A stretch of DNA of 9,942 nt from RGIG1828 sp045536915. GTDB taxonomy: Bacteria > Bacillota > Clostridia > UMGS1810. A program made the position numbers and the translations under genes. This document shows, piece by piece, positions 1 through 6,406 of this stretch. Each line of letters starts with the position of its first letter. Within the stretch, counting starts at the first letter, position 1. The stretch is from assembly GCA_045536915.1 (NCBI GenBank), contig JAZSOL010000046.1, positions 1 to 9,942 of the forward strand, in the 5' to 3' direction. Under the pieces are notes generated by a model. That model worked only from the letters and a program-made list of their open reading frames with translations, ran no database searches and had not been told where the DNA came from.

Positions 1-57
1 CAGGAATCTCTTGCTTCATGGATAGACCAGAGCATACTGTGGATGAAACAAATATAA
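1..57 (+). CDS. possible C-terminal tail of a plus-strand gene cut by the window edge
   Basis: Frame 1 on the plus strand is open from the first base and reads QESLASWIDQSILWMKQI before a TAA at 55-57. It stops four bases before the A-tract of the bidirectional terminator at 61-107, which fits a gene converging on the HAD gene. Eighteen residues are too few to identify a family. Another plus frame is also open here but runs through the terminator, so frame 1 is preferred. Only the position supports this call. Confidence 0.3.
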   Translation, partial: QESLASWIDQSILWMKQI

Positions 58-60
58 ATC

Positions 61-107
61 AAAAAAAGATACCGTTTTACGGGAATTTCCCCAAAAACGG
101 CATCTTT
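61..107 (-). terminator. intrinsic terminator of the glp-type operon, possibly bidirectional
   Basis: The arms 65-78 and 94-107 pair as aaagat/atcttt plus ccgtttt/aaaacgg, with a short inner GGG/CCC helix. In the minus-strand transcript the hairpin is followed by a run of seven U (61-67). The one irregular position in the outer stem (71 with 101) is a G-U wobble only in the minus-strand RNA, so the structure mainly serves that strand. It begins two bases after the stop codon of the HAD gene. On the plus strand it is followed by a T-rich stretch, so it could also end a convergent transcript. Confidence 0.85.
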
Positions 108-108
108 A

Positions 109-900
109 TTATTTTTTAAGGCTTTCCATAAGCTGTTTGACATTATCAAAAATATAGTCGGGTTTTTTCTCTTCCTTTGCCACGTCATCCATAGTACCCT
201 CACCGCTTAAAACGAAAATAGTATTGATTCCGGCATTAATACCACAGGCTATATCCATATAAAATCTATCGCCTATTATAGCTGTCTGCTCCTTTGAATA
301 TCCGGTTTTTTCAAGCGCCATATAAACCATATCAGGCTTAGGTTTACCTATAAAACGAGGCATTCTTCCGGTGGCATTGAAAAGCATCTGACTCACCGAA
401 CCGCAATCGGGTACGGAGCCATACCACGTCGGGCATACCCAGTCGGGGTTTGTGGCAATATATTCCACACCGCGGTTTAAAAGAATACACGCATCTTCAA
501 GCTTTTTAAAGGTAAGTTCAGTGTCAAAACCCATACAAAGGCAGTCGATATCATCTTCAAGCCTGGCAGTTATCGGAAGCCCGCTGTCTCTTAGCTGCTG
601 CTTAAATGATTCGGTTCCGAAAGCATAGATTTTCTTGTAGCTTCCACATTTGAGCTGAAAAACCGTTGCGTTGGTTGAAGTGAGAAAATCATCGGAAGTT
701 GAATCAATTCCAAAGGACGCAAGCTTTTCTATGTATTTGTCAACACTCTTGGAAGAATTATTGGTAAGAAACATATACTTACCGCCGATTCTCCTTATAT
801 ATTCAAGAAAATCTGTTGTACCGTCAAAAAGCTCGTTATCGAGATACAAGGTTCCATCCATATCAAGAAGATAAAGTTTTACATTTTTTAATTTTTCCAT
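109..900 (-). CDS. HAD superfamily IIA (NagD-like) phosphatase, candidate glycerol-3-phosphate phosphatase
   Basis: A 263-residue cytosolic phosphatase of the HAD-IIA type, the usual length for the family. Visible motifs in order: DMDGT with nucleophile D13 and D15; LTNNSS with T46; the cap region with NPD at 151-153; GKPKPD with K186; and GD at 210-211 plus D216 for Mg2+. All four HAD motifs are intact. I chose ATG at 900 because AAGGTGAT sits just upstream of it; the GTG at 918 has no such site. It is the last gene of the operon, 10 bases after glpP, with a terminator right behind. HAD-IIA enzymes hydrolyse small phosphate esters, and some members (mammalian PGP/G3PP, mycobacterial Rv1692) act on glycerol-3-phosphate. 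The neighbourhood makes that substrate attractive, but it is inferred; a general sugar-phosphate or nitrophenyl-phosphate phosphatase is the alternative. Confidence 0.93.
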   Translation of the reverse strand: MEKLKNVKLYLLDMDGTLYLDNELFDGTTDFLEYIRRIGGKYMFLTNNSSKSVDKYIEKLASFGIDSTSDDFLTSTNATVFQLKCGSYKKIYAFGTESFKQQLRDSGLPITARLEDDIDCLCMGFDTELTFKKLEDACILLNRGVEYIATNPDWVCPTWYGSVPDCGSVSQMLFNATGRMPRFIGKPKPDMVYMALEKTGYSKEQTAIIGDRFYMDIACGINAGINTIFVLSGEGTMDDVAKEEKKPDYIFDNVKQLMESLKK

Positions 901-910
901 ATTAATCACC

Positions 911-1477
911 TTAAACACCGCCCCAGAATTCCTCTTTGCTCACCGATACCGAAGAAGCACCGCTTTCAAGAGCCACTCTGATTTCTTCCATATTATTGAT
1001 AAGCCCTCCTGCTATCACGGGGATATTTGCTCTCCTGCAAACAAGAGAAATCACTTTTGGCAGAACTCCGGGCATTATTTCTATCATATCTGCACGTGCG
1101 GATTTCAGATTCTCGGTTATATTATCCACCGATTGGGAATCAACCGCAAAAAAGCGTTGAACAGCGGAAAGTCCGGTATCACGGGCAAGCTTAATGAGAT
1201 TGGCACGGGTGCTGATTATTCCGTCAACACCGCATTGGTGTGCATACGAAATCCCGCTTTTGTCCTTTCCGATTCCCTCTGCAAGATCAATATGAATAAA
1301 TATTTTCTTTCCGTTTTCGTGGGCAAATCTGACCTTGGATTTTAACGTATTGATATCCGGGTGAAGGTCAAAGATCAATTCAACATCTGAAGAAACCGCC
1401 GATTTAAAAGAAGCATTATCCCTTACTGCGGCAATTACTTTATTTCCAAAAGTATTCAAATTACTCTCTCCCGTCAT
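911..1477 (-). CDS. glpP: GlpP, glycerol-3-phosphate-responsive antiterminator
   Basis: A 188-residue protein of the GlpP family, a TIM-barrel RNA-binding regulator. In Bacillus subtilis it binds G3P and lets transcription pass a leader terminator of glp mRNA. Visible landmarks: HIDLAEGIG at 62-70, GIISTR at 86-91, QRFFAVDS at 107-114, EIMPG at 133-137 and PVIAGGLI at 153-160, with SVSVS near the end; the last motifs form a typical phosphate-binding barrel end. The start at 1477 overlaps the upstream stop as ATGA, and no strong Shine-Dalgarno site precedes it, so translation is probably coupled. The frame stays open upstream to an ATG at 1558, but that would overlap the DUF1667 gene by 28 codons. 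A leader terminator sits upstream of the same operon, so GlpP probably controls its own synthesis. Thermotoga maritima has, from memory, a comparable cluster (TM1432-TM1436). Confidence 0.93.
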   Translation of the reverse strand: MTGESNLNTFGNKVIAAVRDNASFKSAVSSDVELIFDLHPDINTLKSKVRFAHENGKKIFIHIDLAEGIGKDKSGISYAHQCGVDGIISTRANLIKLARDTGLSAVQRFFAVDSQSVDNITENLKSARADMIEIMPGVLPKVISLVCRRANIPVIAGGLINNMEEIRVALESGASSVSVSKEEFWGGV

Positions 1478-1818
1478 CCCATATTCATTGTTGCAACAAT
1501 ATCTGTTCCGCACACATCTTTTATTATAACATCTCCAACGCAGATTGGCAAGGGGCATATTACATCTTTTGCAGCTTTCATCACGTCAAACACATTATGT
1601 TTGGCAACCGGCCTGCTGGTCTTAACGGAAATTCTCTGCCCGTTCTCGCATCTTACGGTTGTTGTTACGGTGCGGACGGGATTTATGCATTCATTTATTC
1701 CATACTCTGCTCCCTTCGGGCAGGTGTTCCCCTTTATCGTTATATCTCCCTTTTCTTCAATGCTTACCTCTAATTCACATCCCAGAGGACACACAATACA
1801 CGTCATTTTTCTCTTCAT
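1474..1818 (-). CDS. DUF1667-type Cys-rich small redox partner protein
   Basis: A 114-residue protein with nine cysteines, matching the DUF1667 family in length and pattern. C7, C10, C14 and C33 form CxxCxxxC followed by a distant Cys in TCPKG, a spacing that could hold an iron-sulfur cluster or a metal. Further cysteines at 44, 57, 88, 93 and 103 include CPLPIC. There is no signal peptide or membrane segment. ATG at 1818 is preceded by GGAGG about nine bases upstream and lies one base after the stop of the FAD oxidoreductase; the upstream extension to 1857 is not needed. DUF1667 genes are regularly found beside this dehydrogenase and oxidoreductase pair, so it probably works as an electron carrier or third subunit of that enzyme. 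Its biochemical role is, as far as I know, not settled. Confidence 0.85.
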   Translation of the reverse strand: MKRKMTCIVCPLGCELEVSIEEKGDITIKGNTCPKGAEYGINECINPVRTVTTTVRCENGQRISVKTSRPVAKHNVFDVMKAAKDVICPLPICVGDVIIKDVCGTDIVATMNMG

Positions 1819-1819
1819 A

Positions 1820-3058
1820 TCAGTTTTCCTCCAGTTTAAAATCAAGTCTTCCGGCATTTTCTAAAATATCGGCTTTAAGAGTTATACACTCCATTTCCCC
1901 GGGTGCCACAGCCGGTCTTTTCTTCGAAAACACCTTTTTCTTCCCGTCATACACACATATGCTCACATTTTTAAATACATCCGCCACTCTGAAATATATC
2001 TTCACATCTTTTTTCTCCGTTATTATCTGAGGTACGGTGTATCTTATTTTTCCGTCGGTCAAAAGCTCTATTGATGTTTTTTCAGCTTTATCTTCACCTT
2101 TGATATATCTTGCGGCACTCATCCCGGCGATTTGTGCTTCCTCGGAAACGTAATCCACAAGGTCATGAACATGCAGAACGTTACCGCATGCAAACACTCC
2201 CCCAACCTCCGTTTCGCGATTCTGATCCACTCTTGCACCCGAAGTGATACCATCAAGCTTAACTCCGCAGGCTTTCGTAAGCTCATTTTCGGGAATGAGA
2301 CCCACCGACAAAAGCAGGGTATCGCATTTTATAAACTGCTTTGTTGATTCGATGGGGCGGCGGTTTTCATCCACCTTAGCAACCGTTACCCCTTCAAGTC
2401 TTTCCCTGCCGTGGATTTCCACTCCGGTGTGGCTTAGCATCAGAGGAATACCAAAATCGTTGAGACATTGCTCAATATTTCTTGCAAGACCTCCCGAATA
2501 CGGCATCAGTTCGCAAACCGCATGAACCTTTGCGCCCTCAAGAGTCATTCTTCTTGCCATAATAAGGCCTATATCTCCGGAACCTAAAATCACAACCTCT
2601 TTCCCGGGCATACACCCTTTCACATTAACAAACTTCTGAGCCGTGCCGGCGCTGAAAATACCGCCCGGACGGGTACCGGGAATGTTGAGTGCGCCTTTTG
2701 AGCGTTCTCTGCACCCCATTGCAAGAATTATTGCTTTTGCTTCAATCTGAAATATACCTTCATCGCAGTTTGTTGCCGTTATTACCTTATCCTCTGTAAT
2801 ATCGAGCACCGTGGTGCCAAGCTTATATTCTATACCGAGTTTTTTGATTTGCTGCTCATATTTCCATGCATATTCCGGTCCGGTCAGTTCTTCACCAAAT
2901 ATATGAAGTCCGAAGCCGTTGTGAATACATTGCATCAGAATACCGCCCAATCTTTCTTCACGTTCCAGAATCAATATATCATCAATTCCGCATTGTTTCG
3001 CTTTAACCGCCGCACTCATTCCTGCGGGGCCTCCTCCTATTATTACAAGCTCTCTCAT
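1820..3058 (-). CDS. NAD(P)/FAD-dependent oxidoreductase, partner of the GlpA-like dehydrogenase
   Basis: A 412-residue flavoprotein with two dinucleotide-binding folds. The N-terminal FAD site is GGGPAG at 8-13, the second Rossmann motif is GSGDIG at 159-164, and the conserved FAD-closing motif is FACGN at 289-293. A beta-rich tail follows from about residue 330. There is no CxxC redox disulfide, so it is not thioredoxin-reductase-like in mechanism. ATG at 3058 overlaps the stop of the upstream dehydrogenase as ATGA and has GGAGG just upstream; the frame is open 40 codons further, but that would lie inside the neighbour. The gene sits between the dehydrogenase and the DUF1667 gene, an arrangement also known from Thermotoga and many Clostridia. 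I infer that it passes electrons from the dehydrogenase, through FAD, to NAD(P) or another soluble acceptor. Confidence 0.92.
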   Translation of the reverse strand: MRELVIIGGGPAGMSAAVKAKQCGIDDILILEREERLGGILMQCIHNGFGLHIFGEELTGPEYAWKYEQQIKKLGIEYKLGTTVLDITEDKVITATNCDEGIFQIEAKAIILAMGCRERSKGALNIPGTRPGGIFSAGTAQKFVNVKGCMPGKEVVILGSGDIGLIMARRMTLEGAKVHAVCELMPYSGGLARNIEQCLNDFGIPLMLSHTGVEIHGRERLEGVTVAKVDENRRPIESTKQFIKCDTLLLSVGLIPENELTKACGVKLDGITSGARVDQNRETEVGGVFACGNVLHVHDLVDYVSEEAQIAGMSAARYIKGEDKAEKTSIELLTDGKIRYTVPQIITEKKDVKIYFRVADVFKNVSICVYDGKKKVFSKKRPAVAPGEMECITLKADILENAGRLDFKLEEN

Positions 3059-4479
3059 TTCTGCCTCCCTGCCAACACAAAAGATTTTCCGCCACTCTTG
3101 GTTACTTCTTCCATGGAAATTCCTTTTTCTTTTGCTAAAAGCTCTGTTATATATGGCATACAAAATCCGCCCTGACATCTGCCCATCTGAGCACGGGTGC
3201 GCCGTTTGATTCCATCTAAATCCGATGGTTTCGGATTGGTGCGGATAGCTTCAAGAATTTCTCCCTCCGTCACCGATTCGCATCTGCACACTATCTTACC
3301 AAAGGCTTTGTCTTTTTTTATTATTTCATTTTTTTCTTCCATACTTGCTTCTCTGAAATAGTGCATAGGTTTTCTTATAGGGTTAAACTCCGCTTTTTTC
3401 TTAAGCTCATAACCCTCATTTTTCAAAAGCTCTGCCACATATTCTGCAATTGCCGGAGATGCTGAGAGTCCCGGAGATTCTATTCCGGCAACGCTAAGAA
3501 AACCTTTTTTTGAAAAACGGATAATAAAATCACCATCAGACCCCGTGGCTCTCAGACCGCAAAACGAAGTTATGGCGCTTCTTAGCGGAAGATTTCTGAC
3601 GTATTTTCCTGCCTCGGATATAATTTTGTCAAAGCCGTCCTGAGTGGTGGAGGTGTCTGATTTATCCCGGATGTCAACCGAGGTCGGACCAAGAAGAAGA
3701 TTGCCGTCTACCGTTGGAGTAACAAGTATACCTTTCCCCATTTTGTTGGGAGTTTTAAATATAGTGTGCTTTGCAAGGTGTCCGCATTCCTTATCTAAAA
3801 GAATATACTCGCCGCGCCTCGGATTTATGCTGAAGCTGTTGTCACCTGCCAAAGCTGCAATCACGTCGGAATAAAGACCTGCCGCATTTATAACAATGCG
3901 CGTTTGCACCTTTGAATCTTTTGAGCAGACCTCATAGCCGGATTCTGTTTGGTTAATTTTCAGAACCTCAAACCCGGTTTTCAGTTCACATCCGTTGTCC
4001 ATGGCATTGCCTGCCGCCGCAATGCAAAGTTCATACGGGCAAACTATTGCGCCCCCGGGTGCATAAAGCGCACATAAGGCTTTTTCGGAAATATTGGGTT
4101 CAAGCTCTTTTAAACGCTTTCTACCGATTATTTCAAGATCCCTAACCCCATTTTTACATCCGCGTTCATATAACTCTTCTATATGCTCCATGTCATCAGA
4201 ATCAAAGCCTATAACAAGTGAGCCGTTGTTCTGATATTTCACTCCCAGCTCATCCGCCACCTTTTTCATCATCTCAGACCCGCGCACATTGAGCTTTGCC
4301 TTAAGGCTTCCCTCTTTTGCATCAAAGCCTGCATGAACAATAGCAGAATTGGCTCTCGTTGCTCCAAAAGCAACATCATTTTCCTTTTCTATCAGACATA
4401 TTTTAAGCTCATATTTCGACAGTTCTCTCGCTATCATCGAACCTGTAATGCCTGCACCTATTATAACTGCATCATACAT
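3055..4479 (-). CDS. GlpA-like FAD-dependent glycerol-3-phosphate dehydrogenase with BFD-like [2Fe-2S] domain
   Basis: A 474-residue enzyme of the DAO/GlpA-LhgO superfamily (COG0579 type). The FAD-binding motif GAGITG is at 8-13, and the substrate-side motif TRANSAIVHAGFD is at 41-53. After the oxidase domain comes a BFD-like iron-sulfur domain with cysteines C398 and C400 (CRC) and C435 and C440 (CQGGFC), the full ligand set. ATG at 4479 has GGAGGG upstream with about seven bases of spacing. The likely reaction is oxidation of sn-glycerol-3-phosphate to dihydroxyacetone phosphate. No GlpB or GlpC anchor genes follow; a second flavoprotein and a DUF1667 protein do, which points to a soluble electron route. 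It is the first gene after the leader hairpin, so it is the direct target of GlpP control. L-2-hydroxyglutarate oxidase is a related alternative, made less likely by the glpP neighbour. Confidence 0.92.
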   Translation of the reverse strand: MYDAVIIGAGITGSMIARELSKYELKICLIEKENDVAFGATRANSAIVHAGFDAKEGSLKAKLNVRGSEMMKKVADELGVKYQNNGSLVIGFDSDDMEHIEELYERGCKNGVRDLEIIGRKRLKELEPNISEKALCALYAPGGAIVCPYELCIAAAGNAMDNGCELKTGFEVLKINQTESGYEVCSKDSKVQTRIVINAAGLYSDVIAALAGDNSFSINPRRGEYILLDKECGHLAKHTIFKTPNKMGKGILVTPTVDGNLLLGPTSVDIRDKSDTSTTQDGFDKIISEAGKYVRNLPLRSAITSFCGLRATGSDGDFIIRFSKKGFLSVAGIESPGLSASPAIAEYVAELLKNEGYELKKKAEFNPIRKPMHYFREASMEEKNEIIKKDKAFGKIVCRCESVTEGEILEAIRTNPKPSDLDGIKRRTRAQMGRCQGGFCMPYITELLAKEKGISMEEVTKSGGKSFVLAGRQK

Positions 4480-4490
4480 CCAAAACCCTC

Positions 4491-4545
4491 CAAAACAAAA
4501 AGACGCACCAAAGCAAAGCGCTATGCGCCTTGCTTTGATACGTCT
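4491..4545 (-). terminator. leader terminator hairpin, probable GlpP antitermination target
   Basis: Arms 4501-4521 and 4525-4545 form a 21-bp stem with a three-base loop. In the minus-strand transcript it is followed by UUUUGUUUUG and then the ribosome binding site of the first operon gene. Three positions (4506/4540, 4508/4538, 4517/4529) are not Watson-Crick; each is a G-U wobble in the minus-strand RNA but an A-C mismatch on the other strand, so the stem is suited to that transcript. It lies within about 60 bases of the predicted transcription start. A strong terminator before a glp operon that carries glpP is the arrangement GlpP acts on in Bacillus. Confidence 0.85.
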
Positions 4546-4566
4546 CCAAATCTCTGTATCTCTAAT

Positions 4567-4595
4567 ATTGTAGCATTAAAACATATATTTGTCAA
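4567..4595 (-). promoter_or_regulatory. sigma-A-type promoter of the glp-type operon
   Basis: On the minus strand TTGACA (4595-4590) is followed by 17 bases and TACAAT (4572-4567), one base from full consensus. Transcription would start near 4560, giving a leader of about 80 bases that contains only the terminator hairpin and the ribosome binding site of the first gene. Confidence 0.8.
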
Positions 4596-4662
4596 GCTAT
4601 TTTATTATTTGAGTTTCCCCATTTTTCAAATTCTGATTTATGAAGTCGTTGTCCATCAGCCT

Positions 4663-4698
4663 AAACTTCCCGATAAATCCAGATTTATCGGGAAGTTT
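4663..4698. repeat. perfect 16-bp hairpin in the intergenic region
   Basis: Arms 4663-4678 (aaacttcccgataaat) and 4683-4698 are perfect complements around a four-base loop. There is no T-tract on either side, so it is not a standard terminator. A weaker hairpin with the same ATAAAT/ATTTAT core lies at 5081-5096. Confidence 0.75.
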
Positions 4699-4712
4699 GA
4701 CATCCATCAAAT

Positions 4713-4782
4713 CGGGTTAGAACGTAGGGGACGATGTGGGCATCGTCCCCTACAACGCATTATCATAAATTCATCTAACCCG
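4713..4782. repeat. nested inverted repeat with gtaggggacgatg core
   Basis: An outer 9-bp dyad (cgggttaga 4713-4721 with tctaacccg 4774-4782) encloses a perfect 13-bp hairpin (gtaggggacgatg 4724-4736 with its complement 4741-4753, loop tggg). The 10-mer cgtcccctac at 4744-4753 recurs inside the MITE-like element at 5372-5381. It is probably a member of a dispersed short palindromic repeat family; only the two-copy sharing is directly visible. Confidence 0.7.
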
Positions 4783-4896
4783 TAAATCAAAATTTAATTT
4801 AAATCGACAAACCGTTTGTGTTTTTATTTTTATAAAAATACAGGCTTATTTTGCATACGTTTTATTAGTGATGTTAACTTTTTCACTAAATTAACC

Positions 4897-5080
4897 CAAA
4901 AGGCAAAAAAGATGAAACTATCAAAAGGCATGGGGATGACTCATATTTTTTTCGTAGTGAACCTGCAGGAATGGGAGCTTAAAGCGGACATTCCGAAGCC
5001 CTAACGGAGAAAAAATATATGAGTTATACCCATGAATAACCTATACTATCAGCCTTTTGCATTGCACCTTTATCATCCCC
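4897..5080 (+). other. possible structured RNA element of unknown class (strand uncertain)
   Basis: A gene-free stretch with dense complementarity. One fold pairs catggg (4929-4934) with cccatg (5029-5034), then actcatat (4939-4946) with atatgagt (5017-5024), then T and A tracts. The tip is a hairpin, ggaatg (4968-4973) with cattcc (4989-4994), enclosing a symmetric GGA/GGA internal loop and gct/agc. A competing fold pairs ggggatga (4932-4939) with tcatcccc (5073-5080). The octamer caaaaggc occurs at 4897 and 4922, and its complement gccttttg at 5052-5059. I could not match it to any RNA class I know, and no clear promoter or terminator frames it. A decayed mobile element is an alternative. 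Confidence 0.35.
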
Positions 5081-5270
5081 ATAAATCGAAATTTATCAGC
5101 ATTACAATTTCATTTTTATTACATAGGAAATTGCATCAGCAATTGCTTGTAACAACAAAATTTCCCTTATAAAATTGTGAGCGAAGCAAGCATTTAATTG
5201 ACAAAGTCAATTTTGTTTTAATCGTTTGAAATTCTGTATTTGCGTGGTTATTGAAGATTTCAACTCTTCA
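5081..5270. repeat. cluster of short perfect hairpins in an AT-rich gene-free stretch
   Basis: Four small dyads are visible: ataaat/atttat with loop CGAA (5081-5096), aattgc/gcaatt (5129-5144), aattgac/gtcaatt (5196-5212) and tgaaga/tcttca (5252-5270). No open frame, ribosome binding site or RNA gene is convincing here. This style of short palindromes is common in spacers of gut Clostridia. Confidence 0.55.
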
Positions 5271-5328
5271 AAATCGGGAAATTTTTGATTTAGCAGAGCA
5301 GAAGATAACAAAATGCGTTGCGGGCGAA

Positions 5329-5470
5329 AGAGGCTGTAGCAAAATGATTTTTCCGGTTTTGTCCGGGAGGCCGTCCCCTACATATATTGTGTACATAGTA
5401 TATATACACAGCCATTTGTAGGGTTCGGCGTCCTCAACGGACCTTTATTTTTCATTTTTCTACAGCCTCT
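5329..5470. mobile_element. MITE-like element with 19-bp terminal inverted repeats
   Basis: The ends agaggctgtagcaaaatga (5329-5347) and tcatttttctacagcctct (5452-5470) are inverted copies with one mismatch. The interior is itself roughly palindromic: ccgtcccctac near 5371-5381 faces gtagggttcggcg near 5418-5430, with tgtgta/tacaca at the centre. The 142-bp length, terminal repeats and absence of coding capacity fit a miniature inverted-repeat element. I see no clear target-site duplication. It begins 15 bases past the acyltransferase stop and could help end that transcript, although no clean U-tract follows. Confidence 0.6.
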
Positions 5471-5485
5471 CTCTTTTGCTTAAAA

Positions 5486-6403
5486 TTAATTTACGATTTT
5501 TTCGCCATCAAACACAATAACCCCATATCCACTTCCTATTTTATTGCCACCTCTGAGCCAGTTAGCAATATTACGTTCAAGGGTTGTGTTTTCGGTAAGA
5601 ACTGAATTATCGCCATAGTAATCTTTATAGAATACTCTCCATGCATTCGGGAAAGGTAAGACAGGATGAACCTCTTCGGAAATAATATCGAACTCTTTCA
5701 TAAAATTATAGAGGTTCGAACCTATTGGATATATGTTTTCAAGTGACGGATACAAAAGCCATGAATGACACACGAAAACAACATATTTCTCATTATCTTT
5801 TTTAAAGAATTCATATGCCTTTTTATAGGATTCAAGGCGGATTTCATCTGTCATTGCACCGCTCGACGGGATGTGTATGTTTATAACTCTGTCGCCTTTT
5901 TTTAAGCTTACACCATTTTTATTGTAGCTTTCTTCCTTAAATCCGATTTCCTCAAACTGGAATCTGCCGAGTGCAAATCGATCAACAAGAAAATGACGGT
6001 GAAACCAGAAAAATGTCATTGAACCCCATATTCCGTCGTATTTATAGCACTCCACAACCTTATATTTTAAGTCTTTTGCAATCTCATAAAACAATTCGTC
6101 GCCAAGACCTGCTTCATTATAGTCTTCGTGAAGACGTTTTGTGCAAAGAAGAGCAAAGAGCATATGAATACACCTGTAGTCATAGCCGTATTTTGCCGCA
6201 AAAGCTTTAAGAGCAACGGTTACTTCCATGTTGTTTTGGTCATATTCCTCACGTGAAGACATTTTTTTAAAATACAAATCCTGCCACGAAAACAGTTCGA
6301 AAATCTCTTTATCTGTGAGTTTGTTATAGAAGTTCATATAAAAAGCATGAGCTTCATCCGGAAACTCTATTTTTTTCATTATATTATCAAGATATTCCTG
6401 CAT
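5486..6403 (-). CDS. GNAT-like acyltransferase (NAT_N/GNAT_C type), substrate unknown
   Basis: A 305-residue cytosolic protein resembling the two-domain Firmicutes family annotated as acyltransferase domain-containing protein: a helical N-terminal domain (about 1-130) and a GNAT-fold C-terminal half. Family-like segments are LGRFQFE at 145-151, VINIHIPSSGAMT at 173-185, CHSWLLYP at 212-219 and GSGYGVIVFDGE near the C-terminus. It is rich in aromatic residues and has no signal peptide or membrane helix. ATG at 6403 follows the upstream stop by three bases; the Shine-Dalgarno site AAGAAGG overlaps the end of the kinase gene, so the two form one operon. Substrates of this family are, to my knowledge, not defined. 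The kinase next door suggests that both act on the same small molecule or on linked steps, which is inference. Family call moderate, CDS certain. Confidence 0.85.
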   Translation of the reverse strand: MQEYLDNIMKKIEFPDEAHAFYMNFYNKLTDKEIFELFSWQDLYFKKMSSREEYDQNNMEVTVALKAFAAKYGYDYRCIHMLFALLCTKRLHEDYNEAGLGDELFYEIAKDLKYKVVECYKYDGIWGSMTFFWFHRHFLVDRFALGRFQFEEIGFKEESYNKNGVSLKKGDRVINIHIPSSGAMTDEIRLESYKKAYEFFKKDNEKYVVFVCHSWLLYPSLENIYPIGSNLYNFMKEFDIISEEVHPVLPFPNAWRVFYKDYYGDNSVLTENTTLERNIANWLRGGNKIGSGYGVIVFDGEKIVN

Positions 6404-6406
6404 AAT

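Noticed and set aside
1478..1558. A 27-residue N-terminal extension of GlpP
   Set aside because: It is Arg/Cys/Asn-rich, unlike the family, and would overlap the DUF1667 gene. The ATGA-coupled start at 1477 gives the normal length.
3059..3178. A 40-residue N-terminal extension of the FAD oxidoreductase
   Set aside because: The FAD-binding motif GGGPAG should lie within about ten residues of the start, and GGAGG precedes the ATG at 3058. The extension lies inside the upstream gene in another frame.
4333..4785. A 150-codon plus-strand frame crossing the dehydrogenase start, promoter and leader hairpin
   Set aside because: It runs through a strong promoter, a terminator hairpin and repeats, and its translation shows no protein-like features. 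The minus-strand reading explains the region fully.
4804..4850. A plus-strand promoter in front of the RNA-like region
   Set aside because: TCGACA and TATAAA-like hexamers are present, but no pair has acceptable spacing. The 16-base palindrome tatttttataaaaata explains the AT-rich part.
4816..5004. A 62-codon plus-strand frame in the gene-free region
   Set aside because: No ribosome binding site, low-complexity N-terminal part, and it overlaps the RNA-like complementary segments. Chance opening in AT-rich DNA is more likely.
4897..5080. Known RNA classes such as 6S RNA, SRP RNA, RNase P RNA, T-box or common riboswitches
   Set aside because: I compared remembered core motifs by eye and found none, so I left it as an unclassified candidate.
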